From assembly GCA_964469055.1 (NCBI GenBank), contig CAYXXN010000086.1, forward strand, positions 1 to 12,014: DNA of 12,014 bases, written 5' to 3'. Within the stretch, counting starts at the first letter, position 1; the number at the start of each line of letters is the position of its first letter. This document shows, piece by piece, positions 1 to 6,878 of the stretch. Under the pieces are notes generated by a model. That model saw nothing but the letters and a program-made list of their open reading frames with translations, did not search any database and was not told the origin of the DNA. Source of the DNA: CAYXXN01 sp964469055. GTDB lineage: Bacteria > Acidobacteriota > Thermoanaerobaculia > Multivoradales > JAHEKO01. The position numbers and the translations under genes are program-made.

Positions 1-1323
1 GAGCACGAGCCAGGCAGCGAGACCACCGACGCCTACCGCCGCCGCCCCCACCGCCGGCCACAGCCACGCCGGGCGGCCGGCGCCCGGGGCGCGCTCGCGG
101 GGGGCCTCTGCGGGCTCGCGCCGCGCCGGTGCCGGCGCTGCGGTCGCCGGTTGGGGGCGTTCGAGGCGCGTCGGTTCCGGCACGGCGGCGGGCGCTGGAC
201 GCTCGAGCCGAGTCGGCTCCACGGCTGGCGCAGGCGCCGGTCGGGAGAGGCGCGTGGCCTCGGCGACAGGGGCCTGCGGCGCCGTCCTCGCCGGGGCCGC
301 GGGCGGCGGCACGGGCGCGATCGGGGGTCGGGTGGGCACCGGCACGAACTGCCGGTCGAGGCGCTCCTGGGTCGAGCCCGGCTCGAAGACGACCTGGAGC
401 GGCTCCCGCTGCAGCAGCGTGCCCGCCGACGCGGCCGCCGATCCCTCCTCCGGCTCCCGCCAGGTCGCCAGCAGCTCCTGCAGGGCCCGCGACATGCCGT
501 CGGTGTCCGCGAAGCGGTCGTCGGGACTCTTCTCGAGCGCCTTCAAGACGATCGCCCGCAGGGCCGGCGGGATGCGGGCCGTCGGATCGCTCTCGGCGAA
601 GTCCCGCGGCGGCTTGAACAGGTGGCCGGCCAGCAGGGTCTGCTGGCTGCCCTCGTCGAAGGGGTGGCCGCCGGTGAGGACCTCGTAGAGCACGACGCCC
701 AGCGAGTAGAGGTCGCTGCGGTGGTCGATGACGCCGCCCTGGGCGCCGAACTGCTCGGGCGAGGCGTACTTGATCTTGCCCAGGAAGTAGCCCGACTTGG
801 TGAGGTTCGCTTCGCTCCTGAGCTCCTTGGCGATCCCCAGGTCGATCAGCTTGACCAGGGTCCGTCCATCGACGTCGCGGGTGACCATCAGGTTGTCGGG
901 CGAGATGTCGCGGTGGACGAACTGGTTGCGGTGCAGGTACTCGAGGGCGCGCAGGCTCTGGATCGCCACTTCGAGCGTGAGGCCCACGGGCAGGCGGCCC
1001 TCTCGCCGCAGCCTGCGGCCCAGGTCCTCGCCGTCGATGTACTCCATGACCATGAAGGCCACGCCCTCCTCGTCCATCGAGAAGTCGTAAAGGGCGGCGA
1101 TGTTGGGGTGACGCAGGCGCGAGGCGGAGCGGGCTTCCGCCAGGAAGCGGTCGCGCAGGCCCTCTTCCGCCTCGAGCTGCGGGCGGATGACCTTGATGAC
1201 GCGGACTTCCTCGAGCAGGCGGTGGCGGACCTTGTAGAGGGCCCCCATGCCGCCCTCGCGCAGCTTCTCGAGGATCTCGTACTTGCCCTCGATCTGGGCG
1301 AGCTCGGGTGCCGGCGCGGCCAT
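1..1323 (-). CDS. Membrane-anchored Ser/Thr protein kinase, PknB-like (C-terminus beyond window)
   Basis: Bacterial eukaryotic-type kinase that would phosphorylate Ser/Thr on cytoplasmic partners. Of 441 visible residues, about 13-285 form the kinase domain: Gly loop EGGMGALY (23-30), beta3 Lys44 (RVIKVI), alphaC Glu63 (FLAEAR), catalytic loop HRDISPDN (137-144, Asp139, Asn144), metal-binding Asp161 in IDLGIAK, YASPEQ after the activation loop, and DLYSLGVVLYE. A Pro/Ala-rich linker (about 325-415) with a 14-residue repeat follows, then a hydrophobic segment from about 419 that should be the transmembrane helix. The sensory or extracytoplasmic part is lost at base 1. Start: ATG at 1321-1323 is the only usable start after the in-frame stop at 1354-1356; no clear Shine-Dalgarno precedes it. 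Two departures from the consensus, Ser141 for the usual Lys in HRDxKxxN and DLG for DFG, occur in other bacterial kinases, so I expect activity. The kinase call is very secure; the substrate is unknown. Confidence 0.95.
   Translation of the reverse strand, partial: MAAPAPELAQIEGKYEILEKLREGGMGALYKVRHRLLEEVRVIKVIRPQLEAEEGLRDRFLAEARSASRLRHPNIAALYDFSMDEEGVAFMVMEYIDGEDLGRRLRREGRLPVGLTLEVAIQSLRALEYLHRNQFVHRDISPDNLMVTRDVDGRTLVKLIDLGIAKELRSEANLTKSGYFLGKIKYASPEQFGAQGGVIDHRSDLYSLGVVLYEVLTGGHPFDEGSQQTLLAGHLFKPPRDFAESDPTARIPPALRAIVLKALEKSPDDRFADTDGMSRALQELLATWREPEEGSAAASAGTLLQREPLQVVFEPGSTQERLDRQFVPVPTRPPIAPVPPPAAPARTAPQAPVAEATRLSRPAPAPAVEPTRLERPAPAAVPEPTRLERPQPATAAPAPARREPAEAPRERAPGAGRPAWLWPAVGAAAVGVGGLAAWLVL
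136..261 (-). repeat. Three tandem 14-residue TRL repeats in kinase linker
   Basis: Residues 355-396 of the kinase consist of three consecutive 14-residue units starting EATRLSRP, EPTRLERP and EPTRLERP, each followed by Pro/Ala filler. Thr357, Thr371 and Thr385 are spaced exactly 14 apart. The repeat lies between the kinase domain and the transmembrane helix, on the cytoplasmic side. It may be a spacer or a set of phosphorylation or docking sites; the second option is inference. Confidence 0.8.
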
Positions 1324-1378
1324 CGATTTCGGGAGGGGAAACCCGATCGCAGTCTACCGCGGAACAACAGATCAAGTA

Positions 1379-1407
1379 GGGGTTGGGGCCTGGCCAGCGG
1401 CTATGAT
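1379..1407 (+). promoter_or_regulatory. Possible sigma70-type -10 for the amidohydrolase unit
   Basis: TATGAT at 1402-1407 matches five of six bases of the -10 consensus. It would start transcription near 1414, leaving a leader of about 20 nt that contains the ribosome binding site at 1422-1428. No good -35 hexamer sits at 16-18 nt spacing (GGGGTT at 1379-1384 is poor), so this rests on the -10 alone. It lies in the 110-base divergent interval with the kinase gene; I found no convincing promoter on the kinase side. Confidence 0.35.
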
Positions 1408-1421
1408 GCGCCGAATTCCCC

Positions 1422-1428
1422 GGGGAGG
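1422..1428 (+). promoter_or_regulatory. Ribosome binding site supporting a TTG start
   Basis: GGGGAGG sits 5 nt before TTG at 1434-1436. It decides the start of the amidohydrolase: the TTG gives a complete lipoprotein signal peptide. Confidence 0.75.
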
Positions 1429-1433
1429 TTCCC

Positions 1434-3122
1434 TTGAAACGATTCGCGCTCGGCGTCATTGCTGTCGCTCCCCTGATCTCCTGCGCGCCGACCCTCACCC
1501 ATGACGTTGTGTTGCGCGGCGGGACGATCTACGACGGGAGCGGCGGCCCGCCGGTGGTGGGCGACGTGGCGATCGACGGCGAGCGGATCGTCGGGGTGGG
1601 CGATCTGGGTCGGGTGCGGGGGACGCGCGAGCTCGATGTGGCGGGCCTCGCGGTCGCGCCTGGGTTCATCAACATGCTCTCCTGGGCCACGGAGAGCCTC
1701 ATCGAGGACGGGCGCTCCCTCTCCGACATCGTCCAGGGCGTGACTCTCGAGGTCTTCGGCGAGGGCTGGTCGGAGGGGCCGTTGACCGAGGCGATGCGCG
1801 CCGAGGTGGTCGAGAACCAGGCCGACATCAAGTACGACGTCACCTGGACGACCCTCGGCGACTATCTGGAGCACTTGGTCGAGCGCGGTGTCTCGACGAA
1901 CGTCGCCTCCTTCGTGGGCGCCACCACGGTGCGCATCCACGAGCTGGGCTACGAGGACCGGCCACCGACGCCGGAGGAGCTGGCGCGGATGCAGGACCTG
2001 GTGCGCGCCGCGATGGCGGAGGGCGCCCTGGGCGTCGGCTCGTCGCTGATCTACGCGCCGGCCTTCTACGCCGAGACCGACGAGTTGGTCGCCCTGGCCG
2101 CGGCGGCCGGTGAGTCAGGCGGCCTGTACATCTCGCACATGAGGAGCGAAGGCAACCGTTTGCTAGAGGCGGTCGACGAGCTCGTCACCATCTCTCGCGA
2201 GGCCGGAGTGCCGGCCGAGATCTACCACCTGAAGGCGGCCGGCGAGGCCAACTGGGGCAAGCTGGGCGAGGTCATCGCCAAGGTCGAGGCGACGCGTGCC
2301 GAGGGCCTGGCGATCACCGCCGACATGTACAACTACACCGCCGGCGCCACCGGCCTCGACGCCGCCATGCCGCCGTGGGTGCAGGAAGGGGGTCACGACG
2401 CCTGGGTCGAGCGCCTGAAGGACCCCGCGGTCCGGGCCCGGGTGATCGCCGACATGCGCACCCCCACCGACGAGTGGGAGAACCTGATGCTCGCCGCCGG
2501 CTCGCCCGACAAGGTCCTCCTCGTCGGTTTCAAGAACGACGCCTTGAAGCCGCTCACCGGCAAGACCCTGGCCGAAGTGGCGGCGGCGCGCGGCGTGTCG
2601 CCCGAGGACGCGGCGATCGACCTGGTGATCGAGGACGACTCGCGCGTCGGGACGGTCTACTTCCTGATGTCCGAGGACAACGTGCGCCGGCAGGTGGCGC
2701 TGCCCTGGGTGAGCTTCGGCTCCGACGCCGGCTCAGAGGCGCCGGAGGGCGTGTTCCTGAAGTCGAACCCTCACCCGCGGGGCTACGGCAACTTCGCCCG
2801 CCTGCTCGGCCGCTATGTCCGCGACGAGAAGCTGGTGCCGCTCGCCGCGGCGATCCGGCGGCTGACCTCGCTGCCGGCGACGAACCTCAAGCTGCGCGAC
2901 CGCGGCAGACTCGTCCCGGGGCACTTCGCGGACCTCGCCGTCTTCGACCCGGCCGCGATCCAGGACCACGCCACCTTCGACAAGCCCCACCAGCTCGCCA
3001 CCGGCATGGTGCACGTCTTCGTCAACGGCGTGCAGGTGCTCGCCGACGGCGAGCACACGGGGGCGAAGCCGGGGCAAGTGGTGCGCGGGCCCGGGTGGAC
3101 GGGCTGGGAGACGCCCCGCTGA
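1434..3122 (+). CDS. Lipoprotein amidohydrolase, N-acyl-D-amino-acid deacylase family, atypical metal site
   Basis: A 562-residue member of the amidohydrolase superfamily closest to D-aminoacylases, which hydrolyse N-acyl-D-amino acids to the free amino acid. The N-terminus has a signal peptide with lipobox LISC (lipid-modified Cys17), so the protein is probably membrane-anchored and outside the cytoplasm. Family signs include GALGVGSSLIYAPA (197-210), ISHMRSEG with His235, EIYHLKAAG with His265, SFGSDAGSEAP with Asp431, the stretch HPRGYGNFARLLGRYVR, then TSLPA and PGHFADLAVFDP. The odd feature is at 76-84: where the family normally reads PGFIDxHTHxD, this protein reads PGFINMLSW, so both HxH metal ligands are missing; the usual GNCG cysteine motif also reads GEGW (109-112). 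Starts at TTG 1434 with a strong ribosome binding site. It is followed after 18 nt by the propeller-peptidase gene, probably in one operon. The family is secure; the substrate is not, and activity on D-amino acids should not be assumed. Confidence 0.88.
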   Translation: MKRFALGVIAVAPLISCAPTLTHDVVLRGGTIYDGSGGPPVVGDVAIDGERIVGVGDLGRVRGTRELDVAGLAVAPGFINMLSWATESLIEDGRSLSDIVQGVTLEVFGEGWSEGPLTEAMRAEVVENQADIKYDVTWTTLGDYLEHLVERGVSTNVASFVGATTVRIHELGYEDRPPTPEELARMQDLVRAAMAEGALGVGSSLIYAPAFYAETDELVALAAAAGESGGLYISHMRSEGNRLLEAVDELVTISREAGVPAEIYHLKAAGEANWGKLGEVIAKVEATRAEGLAITADMYNYTAGATGLDAAMPPWVQEGGHDAWVERLKDPAVRARVIADMRTPTDEWENLMLAAGSPDKVLLVGFKNDALKPLTGKTLAEVAAARGVSPEDAAIDLVIEDDSRVGTVYFLMSEDNVRRQVALPWVSFGSDAGSEAPEGVFLKSNPHPRGYGNFARLLGRYVRDEKLVPLAAAIRRLTSLPATNLKLRDRGRLVPGHFADLAVFDPAAIQDHATFDKPHQLATGMVHVFVNGVQVLADGEHTGAKPGQVVRGPGWTGWETPR

Positions 3123-3140
3123 GGAAGTGAGGCCTGCCGG

Positions 3141-4143
3141 ATGCTGCAAAAAACTGCGTTTTTCTTCCTTACCCAGTGCTGTTCTGTTTTCGTGGCCAGC
3201 GCCCATGCCGGTGAGAACGAAGCGACAACTTTCACCGAGAGCCACTTCCTGTCGGGCGTCCGGCGATTGACCTTCGACGGGCGGCGCGCGGGTGAGGGGT
3301 ACTTTTCGCCGGACGGCACGAAGCTCGTCTTCCAGAGCGAGCGCGAGGAGGGGAACCCCTTCTACCAGATCTACCTACTGGACCTCGCGACGGGCGACAC
3401 GCGGCGCATTTCGCCCGGGACGGGTAAGACCACGTGCGCTTTCATTCGTCCGGGCACCGGCGACATCCTCTTCGCTTCCACCCACCAGGACCCGCGCTCG
3501 CTCGAGCTGCAGCAGGCGGAGCTCGCGGCCCGCGCCGCCGGCCAGGAGCGCCGCTACGCCTGGGACTACGATCCCCACATGGAGCTGTTCGTGGCCGACG
3601 GCGGGAGCGGCGAGCTCACCCGACTCACCGATGCCGCCGGCTACGACGCCGAGGGCAGCTACTCGCCGGACGGCGAATGGATCGTCTTCTCGTCGCTGCG
3701 CGGCGCCTACGGGCGCGAGCTCTCTTCCGAGGAGCAGCGGGTGCTCGACACCAACCCCGCCTTCTTCGCCGAGCTCTACCGCATGCGTGCCGACGGCTCC
3801 GGCCTCGAGCGGCTGACCGAGGCGCCGGGCTACGACGGCGGGCCGTTCTTCTTTCCCGACGGCTCGCGCATCGTCTGGCGTCGCTTCGATGCCGAGGGCC
3901 TGACGGCCGACATCTGGGCGGCGCGGCCCGACGGCTCGGACGCGCGCCGCATCACCGACTTCGGGGCGATGAGCTGGGCACCTTACGTGCACCCCTCCGG
4001 GGAGTACATTCTCTTCGCCTCGAACAAACTCGGCTTCTCGAACTTCGAGATCTACATGGTCGACGTCGAGGGGACCAAGGAGCCGGTGCGCGTGACCTTC
4101 ACCGACGGCTTCGACGGGCTGCCCGTGCCGACGCCGGACGGAA
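3141..4143 (+). CDS. PD40/TolB-like beta-propeller half of a secreted propeller-M28-PDZ peptidase (broken by gap)
   Basis: The N-terminal 334 residues of a secreted protein. Residues 1-23 are a Sec signal peptide ending SAHA, with likely cleavage after Ala23. The rest is a run of WD40-like PD40 blades, recognisable by recurring YFSPDGTKLVF, SYSPDGEWIVFSS, FFFPDGSRIVWRR and VHPSGEYILFASN strands alternating with LTRLTDA, LERLTEA and RRITDF turns. This is the fold of TolB and prolyl-oligopeptidase propellers. The sixth blade is just beginning (DGLPVPTPDG) when the N run interrupts it. A GAGG-like site upstream is weak. The segment after the gap begins in the M28 peptidase domain, and propeller-M28 fusions are known in Acidobacteriota, so I treat the two halves as one gene. 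The first 60 bases of the coding region are only about 47% GC by hand count, which is common for a signal-peptide start. Propeller call secure; continuity across the gap inferred. Confidence 0.88.
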
Positions 4144-4243
4144 NNNNNNNNNNNNNNNNNNNNNNNNNNNNNNNNNNNNNNNNNNNNNNNNNNNNNNNNN
4201 NNNNNNNNNNNNNNNNNNNNNNNNNNNNNNNNNNNNNNNNNNN
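4144..4243. other. Assembly gap, exactly 100 N
   Basis: A run of exactly 100 N, the usual placeholder for a gap of unknown size, so its length carries no information. It removes the end of the propeller, the linker and the first residues of the peptidase domain. The frames on either side differ (codons start at positions divisible by three before it, one later after it), as expected if the placeholder length is arbitrary. Any translation read straight through it is false beyond the gap. Confidence 0.98.
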
Positions 4244-5952
4244 TGGCCTCCCCCGAACTCGCGGGCCGCATGACGGGCAGCGAGGGCGAGCGGCGGGCGG
4301 CGGCCTACTTGAGTGGGCGCCTGGCCGAGCTGGGAGCCCTGCCGCTGCCCGGCCGCGATGGCTACGAGTTGCCCTTCACTTTCACCGCCGGCACCCGCGA
4401 CACCGGTACGACGTTGGCGATCCGGGATGCGGCCGGCGAGCAGCGCTGGGGCGGCGCCGACTTCGTCCAGGCGCTCTCGTTCTCCGACAGCGGCGCGGTC
4501 ACCGCCCCGGCCGTCTTCGCCGGTTACGGGTTGGTCGTGCCAGAGGGCCCCGGGAACGGCGGCTACGACAGCTACGCGGGCCTCGACGTGGCCGGCAAGA
4601 TCGTCCTCGTCCTGCGTTACTTCCCAGAGGAGGCGCCGCCGGAATTGCGCTCGGAGCTCGCCCGGTACGCCGGTTTGCGCTACAAGGCGATGCAGGCCCG
4701 CGAGCGCGGGGCGGCGGCTCTCTTGGTCGCGACCGGGCCGAGCTCACCCCACGCCGGCGAGGTGGTGCCGCTCGCCTTCGACACGGCGGTGGCCGGCTCC
4801 GCGATCGTCGCGGCGAGCGTCGCCGGCCCGGTCGCCGAGCGGCTGCTGGCGGCGCGCGGGGGCGACCTCGCGAGCCTGCAGGCGGCGTTGGACGGCGGCA
4901 ACCCGCACGTCGCCGGCTTCGCCCTGGCGGACACCGAGATCACTCTCGACGTCGAGGTCGAGCGCGAGGAGCGCACGGCCGCCAACGTCGCCGGCTACCT
5001 CCCGAGCGCCGGGGCCGCCGCGACCGCCGAGCCCTGGCTGGTGCTCGGCGCCCACTACGATCACTTGGGCACCGGCCGCAGCGCCAACTCACTCGCCGAC
5101 GCCTCCGCCGCCGAGGCCGTGCACCCGGGCGCCGACGACAACGCCTCCGGCGTGGCGGCCGTGCTGGCGGCAGGCGCGGCGCTGGCACGAGGCGAGCGCG
5201 CCCGGCACGTCGTCCTCGCCTTCTGGTCGGGCGAGGAGCTGGGCGTGCTCGGCTCGACCCAGTTCCTGCGCGACGCCGCGCCGCCGCCCGCCGAGATCGC
5301 CGCCTACCTCAATTTCGACATGGTGGGCCGCGCGCGGGACAACCGACTCACCCTGCAGGCCGCCGGCTCGAGCGATGCCTGGCCGCGCCTCGTCGAAGGG
5401 GTGAACGTGCCGATCGGCTTCGACCTCGCGCTGGTCGACGATCCCTACCTGCCCACCGACGCGACCCCCTTCTACCAGGCCGGGATCCCCACCCTCAACT
5501 TCTTCACCGGCAGCCACGAGGACTATCACAAGCCCTCCGACACGGCCGAGAAGATCGCCTACGCCGAGCTCGAGCGCGTCGCCCGCTTCGCCACCCTCAT
5601 CGCCGACCGCCTGGCCGCCGAGCCGGAGCCGCCGCGGCTCGTCGAGGTCGCCCCGACACGCTCCACCGGCACCGACCGCGACACCCTGCGCGCCTTCACC
5701 GGCACGATCCCCGACTACACCTCGGAGGTCGAGGGTTTGCGCCTCTCGGGCGTCATCGAGGGCGGTCCGGCCGCCGCGGCCGGGCTCGCCGCCGGCGACG
5801 TCATCGTCGAGATCGCCGGCCAGACGATCGCGAACATCTACGACTACACCTACGCCCTCGACGCGGTGAAGATCGGCGAGCCCACGACGGTGGTCTTCCT
5901 GCGCGACGGCGCGCGTCGGGAGACGACCATCGTGCCCCGGGCGAGACCCTAG
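4244..5952 (+). CDS. M28 zinc aminopeptidase with PA insertion and C-terminal PDZ (second half of gapped gene)
   Basis: About 568 residues of an M28-family aminopeptidase, which removes N-terminal residues from peptides using two zinc ions. The visible frame opens with ASPELAGRMTGSEGERRAAAYL, the standard start of the M28 domain, so the ATG at 4270 is internal and not a true start. Numbering from that ATG, a PA domain insertion spans about 75-225, then come the zinc and catalytic residues: His262 with Asp264 (GAHYDHLG), Asp289/290 (GADDNASG), Glu322/323 (SGEELG), Asp350 (NFDMVG) and His420 (DYHKPSDT). The set is complete, so the enzyme should be active. Residues about 480-556 form a PDZ domain (LSGVIEGGPAAAAGLAAGDV), likely binding peptide C-termini or regulating access. 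Ends TAG 5950-5952. Together with the upstream amidohydrolase it suggests extracytoplasmic peptide turnover. Family secure; natural substrate unknown. Confidence 0.93.
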
Positions 5953-5970
5953 GAGGGCTGGCCGCCGCGC

Positions 5971-5999
5971 TTGACACCGGCCGGGACGCCGTCTAGCCT
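5971..5999 (+). promoter_or_regulatory. Candidate sigma70-type promoter for the TPR-TonB-Exb operon
   Basis: A perfect TTGACA (5971-5976), a 17-nt spacer and TAGCCT (5994-5999), which keeps the three most important -10 bases (T1, A2, T6). It sits in the 47-base interval between the peptidase stop and the TPR gene. Transcription would start near 6006, downstream of the TTG at 6000, which favours the GTG at 6030 as the TPR gene's start on this transcript. The match is good but could be chance in one place. Confidence 0.5.
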
Positions 6000-6860
6000 T
6001 TGCAGGCTTCTCCTCTGCCCCGCTTCGACGTGCGGCACTCTTCCAGCATCTCGACCCGCCTGCTGCTCTCCCTCCTGACTCTGGCCGTCTCCACGGCCGG
6101 CTGCGCCAAGATCAAGGCCCGGATCGAGCTCAAACAGGGCAACGCCCTCTATCAAGAGGAGTCCTACAAGGATGCCCTGCGCCAGTTCCAGCGCGGGCTG
6201 GAGATCGACCCCAGCGCCACCTTCGCCTGGCGCTCGGTGGGGCTCTCGGCGCTGGCGCTCTTCCGCCCCGGGGACACAGACGCGGAGAACCTGCGTTACG
6301 CCGAGACGGCCATCGACGCGTTCCAGAAGTACCTGAAGAGCTTCCCCAGCGACGACAAGGTCGAGGAGTACCTACTGACCACGCTGATGACGGCGGAGAA
6401 GTACGACGCGGCGCTCGCCCACCTCGAGGCGGAGGAGCGCGCCAACCCCGGGCGGGAGGAAGTGCAGCGCGGCATCCTCACGGTGCTGACCCGCTCCGGG
6501 CGTCTCGACGAGGCGCTCAACCGCGCCAACCGTGCGGCCAAGAAGGACCCCGACATCCTGTACACGATCGGTGTGACGGCCTGGGACAAGGCCTACAACG
6601 ATCCCATGCTCGACTTCGCCGCCCGCGGCAAGGTGGTGGACACCGGCCTCGCCGCGCTGCACGCTGCCAACCGGGTGCGGGCCAACCACTTCGACACCTT
6701 GGTCTACCTCGGCCTGTTGTGCCGGGAGAAGGTCAAGCTCTCCTTCGATCCCATCGAGCAGCAGGACTGGCTGGCCCAGGCGGAGGAGTGGCGGACGAAG
6801 GCGATGGCCTTGCGCGAGCCCGAGGAGGCCGCGAAACCCACCGCGGGTACGGAGTCCTAG
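6000..6860 (+). CDS. TPR-repeat lipoprotein heading a TonB/Exb operon
   Basis: Up to 286 residues: a signal peptide, then helical tetratricopeptide repeats, a scaffold for protein-protein contacts. The hydrophobic stretch LLLSLLTLAVSTAGC ends at Cys35, a plausible lipobox although Thr at -3 is unusual. TPR-like units include about 41-75 (NALYQEESYKDALRQFQRGL...DP), 122-152 (KYDAALAHLEAEERANP) and 155-184 (RSGRLDEALNRANRAAKKDP). The distinctive C-terminal part has ILYTIGVTAWDKAYNDPM and LLCREKVKLSFDP, which I associate with TPR proteins beside tonB-exbBD genes in Acidobacteriota (recalled, not checked). The start is uncertain: an in-frame stop at 5994-5996 limits it to TTG 6000 or the in-frame GTG at 6030; neither has a clear ribosome binding site, and GTG gives a more normal signal peptide. 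tonB follows after 18 nt. It probably sits in the envelope as a partner of the TonB machine (inference). Confidence 0.85.
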   Translation: MQASPLPRFDVRHSSSISTRLLLSLLTLAVSTAGCAKIKARIELKQGNALYQEESYKDALRQFQRGLEIDPSATFAWRSVGLSALALFRPGDTDAENLRYAETAIDAFQKYLKSFPSDDKVEEYLLTTLMTAEKYDAALAHLEAEERANPGREEVQRGILTVLTRSGRLDEALNRANRAAKKDPDILYTIGVTAWDKAYNDPMLDFAARGKVVDTGLAALHAANRVRANHFDTLVYLGLLCREKVKLSFDPIEQQDWLAQAEEWRTKAMALREPEEAAKPTAGTES

Positions 6861-6878
6861 TCTCGGGAGCACCGAGCC

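Noticed and set aside
151..1437. Long plus-strand open frame opposite the kinase
   Set aside because: It mirrors the kinase codons, reads as Arg/Gly/Leu/Asp-rich low-complexity protein and has no family motif. High GC makes such shadow frames common.
3147..3166. AT hairpin (AAAAAC-TGC-GTTTTT) at the start of the propeller gene, possible attenuator or foreign DNA
   Set aside because: Weak A-T stem inside a signal-peptide coding region. Lower GC there is usual, and the downstream codon use matches the rest of the window.
4144..5996. Arg-rich continuation of the propeller frame through the N run
   Set aside because: The gap length is arbitrary, and the product is Arg/Gly-rich nonsense overlapping the certain M28 frame.
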